52,365 bases of DNA from Acidobacteriota bacterium. GTDB lineage: Bacteria; Actinomycetota; Acidimicrobiia; Acidimicrobiales; Ilumatobacteraceae. The stretch covers positions 1 to 52,365 of the forward strand of contig JAGWWV010000012.1 of assembly GCA_018970175.1 (NCBI GenBank), read 5' to 3'. Position numbers and translations under genes: made by a program. Positions 16,057 through 24,098 of this stretch are shown here, in pieces (the stretch's first letter is position 1; each line of letters begins with the position of its first letter). Under the pieces are notes generated by a model, which made no database searches, had not been told where the DNA came from, and was given only the letters and a program-made list of their open reading frames with translations.

Positions 16057-17419
16057 AACCTGAGCCGGCGGGCAACACCTTTCCGGGATTGGCCAAACCT
16101 GCCGGATCAAAGGCGCGACGAAGGCTTCTCTGCGCGGAAAGACTCGGCTCGTCGAACATGAGCGACATGAAGTCCCGCTTTTCAAGACCGATGCCGTGCT
16201 CACCCGACAGCACTCCCCCGGCTTCGACCGACACCCGCACGATTTCGGCACCCGCACGATGTACGCGATCCATGATCCCGGCTTCGCGGCGATCGAAGAG
16301 CAGGAGCGGGTGAAGGTTGCCGTCGCCTGCATGAAAGACGTTCATCACCTGCAGATTCTCGGCAGTAGCGATGGCGCCAACCTTCTCGAGTACCTCGGCA
16401 AGTCGACGACGAGGGACGACCGTGTCGTGAAGGTAGTAGTTCGGCTTGATTCGGGCGATCGCGCCGAAAGCGGTCTTGCGTCCCTTCCAGATCAAGGCCC
16501 GCTCGGACTCGGTCTCTGCGCGGCGTACGTACGACGCGTCGTGATTCCAACAGACCGTGAGACACGACTCGATGTCGTTTTCGACGCCGTGCGACAGGCC
16601 TTCGACCTCGATGATCAGCAACGCGCCAACGTCGAGCGGGAAGCCCGCGTGAACGTAGGCCTCGACTGCCCGGGTGATCGGAGCGTCCATCATCTCGAGC
16701 GCCGAGGGAACGATTCCTGCCCCGATGATCGCGCTCACGGCCCGCGCACCCGCGTCGATCGTCGGAAAACCCACGACCACCGTGGCGTGGTGCGGTGCGT
16801 TCTGGGTCAGGCGAACCTTGATCGCCGTGGCGATTCCGAACATTCCCTCGCTTCCCACGAAGGCTCCACGCAGATCGAAAGGCGACGAGTCCTGGTCGAG
16901 GGTGACCAGCGAGCCGTCGGAGAGTACTGCTTCGATGGCAAGGACGTGAGCCGATGTGACTCCGGCAGACAGGCAGTGCGGCCCACCCGAATTGTTCGCT
17001 ACGTTTCCTCCGATCGTGCAGCTCTGTTGGCTCGACGGGTCGGGAGCGAAGTGGAGCCCGTGCCGTGCGACGGCTCGCGAAAGATCGGCATTCAAGACCC
17101 CGGGCTCGACCCATGCGCTGCGTTCGGCGAGGTCGACGCTGCGAATTCGGTTCATGCCCATCATGGACATGACGACCGAACCCGGACCGGGAACGGCCCC
17201 GCCGGCGAGTCCCGTTCCGGCCCCGCGGGGAACGAATGGAATTCCGCGCGCATGACACTCGCGGACGATTCCCACGACGTCGTCGACGCTTCGTGGTTTG
17301 ACGAATCCCGTCGCCGCGCCCTCGATGTTCGACGCATCGCGTGAAACGAGATGTAGTTCGTGGGGGGCGCCACCAAACGCTGATGCCTCGATCTTCCTCA
17401 ACGAACGACGCCGCGCCAT
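16016..17419 (-). CDS. glcD: Glycolate oxidase FAD-linked subunit
   Basis: Catalytic flavoprotein that oxidises glycolate (or D-lactate) to glyoxylate (or pyruvate). Seen: the FAD-binding PCMH motif PRGAGTGLAGGAVP (about 64-77), SCTIGGNVANNSGG (about 132-145), and the C-terminal vanillyl-oxidase-type motifs HAGDGNLHP and GEHGIGLEK. Length 467. The ATG at 17419 is chosen because TATTGT ends 7 nt before it. It is first in the operon glcD-glcE-glcF-small ORF and divergent from the cysteine-rich protein gene. Glycolate oxidation is common in aquatic bacteria feeding on algal exudates; that ecological link is inference. Confidence 0.93.
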   Translation of the reverse strand: MARRRSLRKIEASAFGGAPHELHLVSRDASNIEGAATGFVKPRSVDDVVGIVRECHARGIPFVPRGAGTGLAGGAVPGPGSVVMSMMGMNRIRSVDLAERSAWVEPGVLNADLSRAVARHGLHFAPDPSSQQSCTIGGNVANNSGGPHCLSAGVTSAHVLAIEAVLSDGSLVTLDQDSSPFDLRGAFVGSEGMFGIATAIKVRLTQNAPHHATVVVGFPTIDAGARAVSAIIGAGIVPSALEMMDAPITRAVEAYVHAGFPLDVGALLIIEVEGLSHGVENDIESCLTVCWNHDASYVRRAETESERALIWKGRKTAFGAIARIKPNYYLHDTVVPRRRLAEVLEKVGAIATAENLQVMNVFHAGDGNLHPLLLFDRREAGIMDRVHRAGAEIVRVSVEAGGVLSGEHGIGLEKRDFMSLMFDEPSLSAQRSLRRAFDPAGLANPGKVLPAGSGCGETSGAPGGAWI

Positions 17420-17426
17420 TGACTGC

Positions 17427-17432
17427 ACAATA
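17427..17432 (-). promoter_or_regulatory. -10 box TATTGT for glcD
   Basis: TATTGT on the minus strand ends 7 nt before the glcD ATG, predicting a leaderless glcDEF mRNA. Confidence 0.45.
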
Positions 17433-17455
17433 CCGAGACCCCGAGTCGCGCGCAT

Positions 17456-17484
17456 TTGTCGGCGCACTGCGTCACCACTAGCGT
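17456..17484 (+). promoter_or_regulatory. Promoter for the Cys-rich protein gene
   Basis: TTGTCG (17456-17461), a 17-bp spacer, and TAGCGT (17479-17484), which ends 6 nt before the GTG at 17491. This is one of the better -35/-10 pairs in the window and again predicts a leaderless transcript. Confidence 0.55.
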
Positions 17485-17490
17485 CGCATC

Positions 17491-18255
17491 GTGTCCAAAG
17501 CATCTGAAGTCCACGATTGGGTCAGCTTCGAAGATCCGGAGGGTGGTCGAATGTGGATGTTCGACGCCTCCTATCTCTTGAGCAACTGGAAATGCATCTA
17601 CGGCGAGGGGTGCAAGGGCGTTCACGAAGAGGACACCACGGATCTGATGCAGGGATGCTGCAGCTTCGGTGCGCACTTCTTGGACAAAGACGATGAGAAG
17701 ACAGTTGTACGGTCGTCACGCCGATTGACCGCGAAGAACTGGCAGTACAAGGCACGCGCGGCAAAGTTGGGCTGGCTGGGTCAAGAGCGTGACGGTACGC
17801 CAAAGACGCGCGTGGTCGACGGTGCGTGCATCTTCCTGAACAGACCCGGCTTCGAAGGGGGCGTCGGCTGCGCCCTTCACATCGGCGCCATGGAGGCCGG
17901 AGAACGTCCGATGGACTGGAAACCCGACGTCTGCTGGCAGGTGCCGGTGCGGCTGCAGGAGACCACCGACGAAGACGGCCACATCGTCACCTTCGTGCGT
18001 GAATGGAAACGTCGTGACTGGGGTGATGGCGGCCACGAGTTCCACTGGTGGTGTACCGCCTCCCCCGAGGCCTTCGTCGGCCGCGAGCCCACGTACAAAT
18101 ACCTGAAGAACGAACTCACGGAACTCGTGGGGTCGAAGGTGTACGCGCTCCTCGTGAAGGAACTCGAGAAGCGGGTACCCACGGTTGCAGGACATCCGGT
18201 GACGATCACGCGAAAACCACAGCCGCGCACGACGGCGAAAAAATCTTCCCGCTGA
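17491..18255 (+). CDS. Cysteine-cluster protein (YkgJ/DUF3109-like)
   Basis: A 254-residue protein with eight cysteines at about 35, 41, 56, 57, 113, 127, 148 and 188, arranged C-x5-C ... CC ... C ... GCALH ... C ... C. This resembles the YkgJ/DUF3109 group, thought to bind zinc or iron-sulfur clusters, whose function is unknown. The C-terminal tail (about 235-254) is basic and disordered. It is divergent from glcDEF, so a link with that operon through a shared control region is possible but unproven. GTG start, fixed by the promoter spacing. Confidence 0.75.
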   Translation: MSKASEVHDWVSFEDPEGGRMWMFDASYLLSNWKCIYGEGCKGVHEEDTTDLMQGCCSFGAHFLDKDDEKTVVRSSRRLTAKNWQYKARAAKLGWLGQERDGTPKTRVVDGACIFLNRPGFEGGVGCALHIGAMEAGERPMDWKPDVCWQVPVRLQETTDEDGHIVTFVREWKRRDWGDGGHEFHWWCTASPEAFVGREPTYKYLKNELTELVGSKVYALLVKELEKRVPTVAGHPVTITRKPQPRTTAKKSSR

Positions 18256-18289
18256 GCGTCTGCCGCCCGACTGACGTGCGACTCTCCGG

Positions 18290-20119
18290 CTACTGGGTCT
18301 TCTTGAAGGCCCGGCGACGGTCTTCGAGTCCGAGAAGACGTTTGCGGATTCGCAGTGCCGCTGGTGTCACTTCGACCAACTCGTCGTCGGCGATCCATTC
18401 GATTGCGGTCTCGAGTGAGTGGATGACCGGAGCCGCGAGCTTGATGCCGTCATCATGACTGTGGGTGCGAATGTTGGTCTTTTCCTTCGCGCGAACAGCG
18501 TTGACGACCATCTCGTCGCTGCGTGAGTTCTCGCCAACGACCATTCCCTCGTACACCTCTTCACCCGGAGCCACGAAGAGCGTTCCGCGCAACTGGAGGT
18601 TGTCGAGCGCGTATGCAGTGACTTTCCCCGAGCGATCGGACACCATCGCCGCACCGAGGCGATGCGGAAGTTCTCCGACCCACGGGGTCCAGCCGATGAG
18701 ACGCATGTGAATCAGGGCGGTACCGCGCGTTTCGGTGATGACCTGGGACCGGAAGCCGATGAGGCCTCGCGAAGGCGCCTCGAATCCAACGAGGGTGCGT
18801 CCGACATCGCCCGGGCGAATGTCGGTGACGCGTCCCTTTCGGGGCGCAAGTGCCTGCGTGACAGACCCGACGTGCTCGTCGGGTACGTCGACGGTTCCGG
18901 CTTCGAGCGGCTCGTGACGACGGCCGTCGATCTCTTTCGTGACGACCTCCGGGCGGCTGACCTGCAGTTCGTAGCCTTCGCGTCGCATGTTCTCGATGAG
19001 GACCGCGAGTTGCAGTTCGCCTCGACCCGACACCTCGATGACCTCGGGCGACTCGGTTGGCGCGATTCGAATCGACACGTTGCCGAGGATTTCGCGTTCG
19101 AGGCGATCTCGGAGATGGCGACTCGTGACGAACTTGCCCTCGCGACCAGCCATCGGAGAGGTGTTCACACCGAAACTCATCCGGATGACCGGGTCGTCGA
19201 CGACAAGCCGTGGCAACGGGGACGGGCTGTCGGCGTTGGTGATGGTGTCACCCACCTCGATTTCGGGAATACCCGACACGACGAAAAGGTCGCCGGCTTC
19301 GACGGCGTCAACTTCGACGCGTCCGATCCCGCGGAAGACGTGCAGCGTCGAGATTCGCCGCTTCAACACCGGCGATGGATTCTCGTCGGTGGGTCGCTGG
19401 CACACCGCGATGGTTTCACCCTTGCGCAACGTTCCAGAATAAACACGTCCGATACCCAGACGACCGAGATAGTCGGACGCGTCGAGATTCGTCACCAGTG
19501 CCCGCAAGACACCATCGGAGTCGCTCTTTGGCTCGGGAAGGGCGAGCATGCAGTCGAGAAGCGGTTCGAGTGTCGCATCGGGAGCCGGCATGCCGACGCC
19601 GATCATTGAACGACCCTCGCGAGCGACGGCACTCACGACGGTGAAAGACAGCTGTTCGTCGTTGCGTGCGAGGTCGAGAAAGAGTTGTTCCACTTCGCCG
19701 AGAACCTCTTCAGCCCGCGCATCCTGCCGATCGACCTTGTTCAGGACGACGACGGCCGGAAGGTTGGCGTCCATCGCCTTCGAGAGCACGTACCGGGTTT
19801 GTGGCAACGGACCCTCGGCTGCATCGACCAGCAGAACGATTCCGTCGACGATGTGGAGGGCGCGTTCGACCTCGCCACCGAAGTCGGCGTGACCCGGTGT
19901 GTCGACGAGATTGATGCTGACGCCCTTGTAGGTGATCTGGGCCGCTTTGGCGAGAATGGTGATGCCTCGCTCGCGTTCCTGGTCGTCGGAGTCCATGACA
20001 CGGTCGACAACCTGTTGATGGGCGGCGAAGGTCCCGGTCGAGCGGAGAAGCGAGTCGACCAAGGTGGTCTTACCGTGGTCGACGTGCGCGACCAGAGCGA
20101 TGTTGCGGCGGGGGGTCAT
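18290..20119 (-). CDS. typA: Ribosome-associated translational GTPase TypA/BipA
   Basis: EF-G-like GTPase that assists 50S subunit assembly and stress adaptation. Seen: G1 AHVDHGKTTL (10-19), switch II DTPGHADFGGE (about 71-81), G4 NKVDR (about 126-130), domain II from about 200, an EF-G C-lobe, and the BipA-specific C-terminal domain (about 480-590) with GLIGFRSQ and a late RAKEKTNIR. The length of 609 is normal. The ATG at 20119 is chosen because the GTPase motif starts at once after it. It is preceded by a small acid-tailed protein gene with a 35-nt gap on the same strand. Confidence 0.95.
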   Translation of the reverse strand: MTPRRNIALVAHVDHGKTTLVDSLLRSTGTFAAHQQVVDRVMDSDDQERERGITILAKAAQITYKGVSINLVDTPGHADFGGEVERALHIVDGIVLLVDAAEGPLPQTRYVLSKAMDANLPAVVVLNKVDRQDARAEEVLGEVEQLFLDLARNDEQLSFTVVSAVAREGRSMIGVGMPAPDATLEPLLDCMLALPEPKSDSDGVLRALVTNLDASDYLGRLGIGRVYSGTLRKGETIAVCQRPTDENPSPVLKRRISTLHVFRGIGRVEVDAVEAGDLFVVSGIPEIEVGDTITNADSPSPLPRLVVDDPVIRMSFGVNTSPMAGREGKFVTSRHLRDRLEREILGNVSIRIAPTESPEVIEVSGRGELQLAVLIENMRREGYELQVSRPEVVTKEIDGRRHEPLEAGTVDVPDEHVGSVTQALAPRKGRVTDIRPGDVGRTLVGFEAPSRGLIGFRSQVITETRGTALIHMRLIGWTPWVGELPHRLGAAMVSDRSGKVTAYALDNLQLRGTLFVAPGEEVYEGMVVGENSRSDEMVVNAVRAKEKTNIRTHSHDDGIKLAAPVIHSLETAIEWIADDELVEVTPAALRIRKRLLGLEDRRRAFKKTQ

Positions 20120-20154
20120 GTTTGTGGAGAAGAGCCGACCTGGGTCGGGTGGCG

Positions 20155-20349
20155 TCAGTTCTCTTCCTCGTCGTCTTCCTCTTCGTCGTCGTCGAAGGTG
20201 ACACCGTACTTCTCGGCGATCGCGGCGTACTCGTCGTCTTCCGAGCGCTGACGGGTTTGGTTGGCACCAAACCCGAGATCGGCCGCACTCGGCCCGGCTT
20301 GCTTCAACTTGCGCGCTTCTTCGAAGCGACGATGACGACCCTTTTTCAC
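20155..20349 (-). CDS. Small protein with a strongly acidic tail
   Basis: A 64-residue protein: a basic N-terminus (KKGRHRRFEEARKLK), a linker, a short amphipathic stretch (EYAAIAEKYGVTF) and a tail of eleven consecutive Asp/Glu before a final Asn. No family recognised. The GTG at 20349 follows a GGAG at about 7 nt; an ATG at 20457 in the same frame is less likely. It lies just upstream of typA on the same strand. The dipolar charge suggests binding to RNA or a ribosomal surface, by analogy only. Confidence 0.65.
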   Translation of the reverse strand: MKKGRHRRFEEARKLKQAGPSAADLGFGANQTRQRSEDDEYAAIAEKYGVTFDDDEEEDDEEEN

Positions 20350-20478
20350 GTGAGGGCTCCGAACTTCTTCGCAATGGACCCGGACTCTTGTCGACCGGGT
20401 AACAACGGTTTCCGAGTGTATCCCGAGGCGCCGCCGATTCGCGGGCAATTGTTTCACCGATTCGACGTTTGGAGCGGT

Positions 20479-21627
20479 TCAGCCCCGAAAGAGTCGCAAA
20501 CCACCGGCCCCGTCGAAAGCGATGCCCGCTGCGCCCGAAACGAGGTCCCCGAGGTCGGAACCGACGAGATCGGCCCGCCAGCCGTGGCGCAGTCGGGCGT
20601 CGGGATTTCCCCGCAGGAACTCGATGATGTCGGAGCGCGTGCCGAGCATCGCAACTTCGATCTTTTCGCGGGTCGCGACTTCGCTGATCCATGCCGAGAT
20701 GAGGGTTGCCGCAGGACGCAGGTCACGGTCGAACTCTTCGACGTCGTTGCGTGGATAGGCAACTTCGAGGTCCCGACCGCGATCGACCGCGTCGAGGATC
20801 TCGCGCGCGATCGATCCTTTGGTGTATCTGCCGTCAACCCCTCGGGATTGTGCAAGCTCCTCGACGGACTTCGGGGCGCGTTGGGCGATTCCGAGAAGGG
20901 CAAGATCGGCCAAAACGTGACGGACCGGGATGTTGAGTTTTCGTGCGCGCTCTTCGCGCCACTGAGCCACGGTCTGGGCGACTCCACGCGCGCGTGGCTT
21001 GAGCGTCCGAACGTCCTTGACGCGCAACCACGCGGCAGCGGGATCGACCAAAGATGACGGACGTGATGCGAGTTCGAGACACGCGTCTTTTGCCCATTCG
21101 ATGCGACCGGTGGCATCGAGTTGCCGCGTGATTGATTCGTGTAGTGCCGGGAGATGGACGACGTCGGCTGCCGCGTAGGCGCACTGGTCGTCGGAGAGCG
21201 GGCGTCGCAACCAATCCGTGAGGCGGTCACCCTTCGGAAGTGAAATGCCCAGTTCGCGTTGCACGAGCGACTGGAGGGACGGCGTTGCATATCCAATGAA
21301 TCCGGCGGCGATTTGCGTGTCGAAAATGTTCTCGAGTCGGACGTCGCAGGTGAGCTGCAACACGTCGAGGTCCTGCTGTGCCGCGTGAAGCACCACGAGT
21401 GCATCGGTTTGGAAAAGTTCGGCGACGACCGGCGGATCGACCGCCGTCGGGTCGACGAGGAAGACCTCTCCACCGATGTTGATCTGGATCAGAGCCAGTT
21501 GGGGGAAATAGGTGCGCTCCCGATGGAATTCCGTGTCGAGGCAGTACGACTGGACACTGGAGATCCGCTGCGCCAGCGCCGCGACTTCCCTTTCGGTGTC
21601 GACCCAGACCGCGTCGACGGGGCTCAA
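20479..21627 (-). CDS. rnd: Ribonuclease D-type 3'-5' exonuclease
   Basis: Trims the 3' ends of tRNA and other small RNAs. Seen: the DEDDy exonuclease motifs LDTEFHRE (D31, E33), HAAQQDLDVL (D86) and YAAADVVHL (Y151, D155), then an HRDC nucleic-acid-binding domain (about 210-290) and a C-terminal region. Length 382. The best start is the TTG at 21627, whose last two bases begin the stop codon of the rhodanese gene (TTGA overlap); the frame is open further upstream but inside the rhodanese gene. Confidence 0.9.
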   Translation of the reverse strand: MSPVDAVWVDTEREVAALAQRISSVQSYCLDTEFHRERTYFPQLALIQINIGGEVFLVDPTAVDPPVVAELFQTDALVVLHAAQQDLDVLQLTCDVRLENIFDTQIAAGFIGYATPSLQSLVQRELGISLPKGDRLTDWLRRPLSDDQCAYAAADVVHLPALHESITRQLDATGRIEWAKDACLELASRPSSLVDPAAAWLRVKDVRTLKPRARGVAQTVAQWREERARKLNIPVRHVLADLALLGIAQRAPKSVEELAQSRGVDGRYTKGSIAREILDAVDRGRDLEVAYPRNDVEEFDRDLRPAATLISAWISEVATREKIEVAMLGTRSDIIEFLRGNPDARLRHGWRADLVGSDLGDLVSGAAGIAFDGAGGLRLFRG

Positions 21628-21947
21628 GCCGCCGACTCGCCCGTCACGACGTCGAATCCGGACGCGACCCATCCACCCGTGCCGCCGGCAACGTTGACCA
21701 CGGGTTTGCCAAAGCCTTCGAGGTACTCGCACGCCCGCATGCTGCGTCCGCCAACCTGGCAGATCACATACGTGGTCTCGCTGTCGTCGAAGAGGTGGAC
21801 ATTCTCGGTGAGGGTCGACAGCGGCACGGAGAGAGCGCCCGGAACGTGTCCGCCCACGTACTCGTCGGCCTCACGGACGTCGATGACTTTCGCGCCGCCG
21901 GACAGCCGATCGTGCAGCTCGTTCACGGATATCTCGGGTACTGCCAT
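21624..21947 (-). CDS. Single-domain rhodanese (thiosulfate sulfurtransferase-like)
   Basis: A 107-residue rhodanese domain. The active-site loop is CQVGGRS with catalytic Cys63, flanked by VIDVREADEY (21-30) and GGHVPGALSVPL (32-43), all typical of GlpE-like proteins. It probably carries persulfide sulfur; the acceptor is not known. It is coupled to the downstream RNase D gene. A TAACCT box ends 7 nt before its ATG. Confidence 0.9.
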   Translation of the reverse strand: MAVPEISVNELHDRLSGGAKVIDVREADEYVGGHVPGALSVPLSTLTENVHLFDDSETTYVICQVGGRSMRACEYLEGFGKPVVNVAGGTGGWVASGFDVVTGESAA

Positions 21948-21954
21948 GAGACGC

Positions 21955-21960
21955 AGGTTA
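21955..21960 (-). promoter_or_regulatory. -10 box TAACCT for the rhodanese gene
   Basis: TAACCT ends 7 nt before the rhodanese ATG. It predicts a leaderless rhodanese-rnd transcript. Confidence 0.4.
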
Positions 21961-21968
21961 CCGCTCTT

Positions 21969-22562
21969 TCAGTTTTCGCCGTGTGGAAGCCGATCGGGCG
22001 TGTTGACGTCGAGTAGCTCGTCGGCGGAAACCGCGAAGTGTTCGATTGGGCAAAGCCGCAAAAGCACCTGGATGGCCGACACCGACTGCGCGTTCGTTGC
22101 AACCGCAGCCGTGAGAGCGGACGGTATGCCGACGAGGACCCAGTGTTCACGCTCGCCGGACCACGCGACCAGCACGCGCGGCTCGTCCGAAAGTCGTTGC
22201 TCGCAGAGACGATCGCCGAGACGCGCAAGGGTGTGGGGTGTCACCTGCAACAGGTCGACGGCAAAGACCACAAGATCCGCATCGATTGACCGCGCGTATT
22301 CGGCTAGGCGTCCGATCGAGTGAGCGGGCCCGGGGTCGATTTCGGCATCGACGACCGCGATGCAGTCGTCGGTCAGTAAAGGACTCCAATCGCTCGCCAC
22401 CGAAACGGCAATTGAGTCACGATCGGACTTGCACCGTCGAACGACGCCGAGACAATGGTCGAGAAAGGTTCCGTCGCCGTAGCGCGCGCTCGCCTTCGGC
22501 TCTCCGTAGCGCGTGCCGCGACCGCCGGCAAGAATGCCCCACACCGTGGTCGTTGTGCTCAT
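21969..22562 (-). CDS. MobA-like nucleotidyltransferase
   Basis: A 197-residue GT-A-fold NTP transferase. The signature LAGGRGTRYGEPK at about 11-23 is the nucleotide-binding loop seen in molybdenum-cofactor guanylyltransferase (MobA) and relatives. A VDLLQVTP motif (about 102-109) stands where MobA has its metal-binding CDxP: Asp is retained, Cys and Pro are shifted, so the substrate may not be molybdopterin. No other molybdenum-cofactor gene is nearby. Its ATG overlaps the stop of the DUF3151 gene as ATGA. Confidence 0.75.
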   Translation of the reverse strand: MSTTTTVWGILAGGRGTRYGEPKASARYGDGTFLDHCLGVVRRCKSDRDSIAVSVASDWSPLLTDDCIAVVDAEIDPGPAHSIGRLAEYARSIDADLVVFAVDLLQVTPHTLARLGDRLCEQRLSDEPRVLVAWSGEREHWVLVGIPSALTAAVATNAQSVSAIQVLLRLCPIEHFAVSADELLDVNTPDRLPHGEN

Positions 22563-23026
22563 CGCTGTTCTGGAGCGGAATATCCAGCGACTTCATCCGG
22601 AGGAATGCCACCCGGATCGAGCTGGAGCAAGAAGAGTCGGCACCGCTCTTCCTCGTCACGTTCGTTCAATTCGCCCGCAGCGAACTGCAGGCCGAGAAGA
22701 CATCGAAGGAAGCCGACGTTGCCGGGATGGTTCCATCTCACGAAACCCGAACCCTTCCATCCGTTCGCACGAAGTGCATCGAGTCCTCGGTGGTAACCGA
22801 CGCGAAAGGCGGCATACCGTTCGACCACATCCCGCGCGGTGTGGCCACATGCCCACCAGACGAGAGAACTGCGCGGGGCGAGGCGCACGGCTTGCGCGGC
22901 GAGGCCCCGCGACGATTCGCCCGGCGTCGACACGATCTGGGCAACGAGATGTTGCACCTCAATCGAGTCGGGCGGAAGCCGTGTTTCCGGCGGGCCCGAG
23001 TGCGAAAGCGAAATATTCGACGACAC
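22559..23026 (-). CDS. DUF3151 family protein
   Basis: A 155-residue actinobacterial protein of unknown function. The recognisable core is the helical segment from about 70 to 130 with GYHRGLDALRANGWKG, WNHPGNVGFLRCLLGL and ERCRLFL, all characteristic of DUF3151. The start is the GTG at 23026, 6 nt after TAGATT. It is translationally coupled to the MobA-like gene. Confidence 0.8.
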   Translation of the reverse strand: MSSNISLSHSGPPETRLPPDSIEVQHLVAQIVSTPGESSRGLAAQAVRLAPRSSLVWWACGHTARDVVERYAAFRVGYHRGLDALRANGWKGSGFVRWNHPGNVGFLRCLLGLQFAAGELNERDEEERCRLFLLQLDPGGIPPDEVAGYSAPEQR

Positions 23027-23032
23027 GTCCGC

Positions 23033-23038
23033 AATCTA
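23033..23038 (-). promoter_or_regulatory. -10 box TAGATT for the DUF3151 gene
   Basis: TAGATT ends 6 nt before the GTG start at 23026, consistent with a leaderless transcript covering DUF3151 and the MobA-like gene. Confidence 0.5.
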
Positions 23039-23096
23039 GTGCGTGACAAGTCCCCGTTCCCGTGAGGTATCCACCAGATGATCGGTATCCGGGGAA

Positions 23097-23102
23097 TATG
23101 GT
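23097..23102 (+). promoter_or_regulatory. -10 box TATGGT for the gene at 23109
   Basis: TATGGT ends 6 nt before the GTG start at 23109, the spacing expected for a leaderless mRNA. Confidence 0.45.
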
Positions 23103-23108
23103 CGGTTC

Positions 23109-23423
23109 GTGCCCGATGTCTCGCTGATACAAGCTCTCGACCTGAACCAAGCAAAGAACGGTTCGATCGTCGGCATCGTGGTGTGCGTAGCCGTCATACT
23201 CCTTGTGCTGCGGTTCATTTCTTCATTGGTCGTGCGTCTTGTCCTCTCCGTGGTCTTCGCGGCTCTCGGAGTTGTGATCTATTCGCAGCGGGCCTCACTC
23301 GTCGACTGCGCCGACAAGGTGTCGAACGCGGTGTCTGCCGACGGAGTTGCCGGCGAGGTGTCCTGCACGTTTTTCGGCAGGGACGTGACGATCTCTCTGA
23401 ATTCCCCGTCGCCTGCCGGCTGA
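23109..23423 (+). CDS. Small two-span membrane protein
   Basis: A 104-residue protein with two closely spaced hydrophobic segments (about 19-36 and 40-60) and a polar C-terminal part of about 40 residues holding two cysteines (67 and 85) that could form a disulfide outside the membrane. No family recognised. The GTG start is supported by TATGGT 6 nt before it. Confidence 0.65.
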   Translation: MPDVSLIQALDLNQAKNGSIVGIVVCVAVILLVLRFISSLVVRLVLSVVFAALGVVIYSQRASLVDCADKVSNAVSADGVAGEVSCTFFGRDVTISLNSPSPAG

Positions 23424-23456
23424 CGCACGACGTGGGTCCACGGGTCCGCTCTCGCT

Positions 23457-23462
23457 TAGAGT
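23457..23462 (+). promoter_or_regulatory. -10 box TAGAGT for the phosphatase gene
   Basis: TAGAGT ends 9 nt before the ATG at 23472, with GGGAGG in between. The transcript would have a leader of only 2-3 bases, too short for the GGGAGG to act as a Shine-Dalgarno unless transcription starts further upstream. Confidence 0.4.
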
Positions 23463-23471
23463 CGGGAGGCC

Positions 23472-24098
23472 ATGGAACTTCTGCTCATTCGCCACGCCCT
23501 CCCCGTCCGCCGCGAGCTCGATGAGGGCATCGCCGATCCCCAGTTGTCCGAGGATGGACTGGCGCAGGCCGAACGCCTCGCCGGGTATCTCTCCTCCGAG
23601 CGCATCCATGCGGTCTACGCCAGCCCGTTGCGTCGGGCGCAACAGACCGCGGCTCCGCTCGCGCGTGTCCAGGGTGTTCACATCACCACGGTCGACGACG
23701 TGGCCGAATGGGATCGAAACTCGAACGAATACGTTCCCGTCGAAGAGCTGAAGGCGGCCAACGACCCACGCTGGCAGGCGATGTTGCGCGGCGAATGGAA
23801 CGTCCACGAAGAAAGCCCAGACGAGTTCAACGCTCGCTGTATCAATGCCGTCGAAGGGCTCATTGCCGAACACTCCGGACAGACGATTGCGATCGTGTGT
23901 CACGGCGGTGTCATCAACGCGTACCTCGTGCACGTGCTCGGTCTCACCGTGAACGTCCAAGGGTTCTTTTATCCGAACTACACCTCGATCCATCGCATTG
24001 CTGCAGCGCGCAGCGGCGAGCGCTCCATCGTGACGATCAACGAGACCTCCCACTTGCGCAACTCCGGCCTTCCGATGGGGCTCTTCCAGAAGTCGTGA
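23472..24098 (+). CDS. Histidine phosphatase family protein (phosphoglycerate mutase-like)
   Basis: A 208-residue branch-1 histidine phosphatase. The nucleophile is in LIRHALP (His8), the second catalytic His in VCHGGV near 154, and SPLRRAQQTA (about 51-60) holds the phosphate-pocket Arg. The substrate is not evident; mutase activity is unlikely for this size and context. Its stop overlaps the start of the M18 peptidase gene as TGATG. Confidence 0.88.
   Translation: MELLLIRHALPVRRELDEGIADPQLSEDGLAQAERLAGYLSSERIHAVYASPLRRAQQTAAPLARVQGVHITTVDDVAEWDRNSNEYVPVEELKAANDPRWQAMLRGEWNVHEESPDEFNARCINAVEGLIAEHSGQTIAIVCHGGVINAYLVHVLGLTVNVQGFFYPNYTSIHRIAAARSGERSIVTINETSHLRNSGLPMGLFQKS

Noticed and set aside
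16196-17344. A 382-codon plus-strand frame opposite glcD
   Set aside because: Composition is Arg/Asp/Val-rich in the manner of antisense frames; glcD has full family signatures on the other strand.
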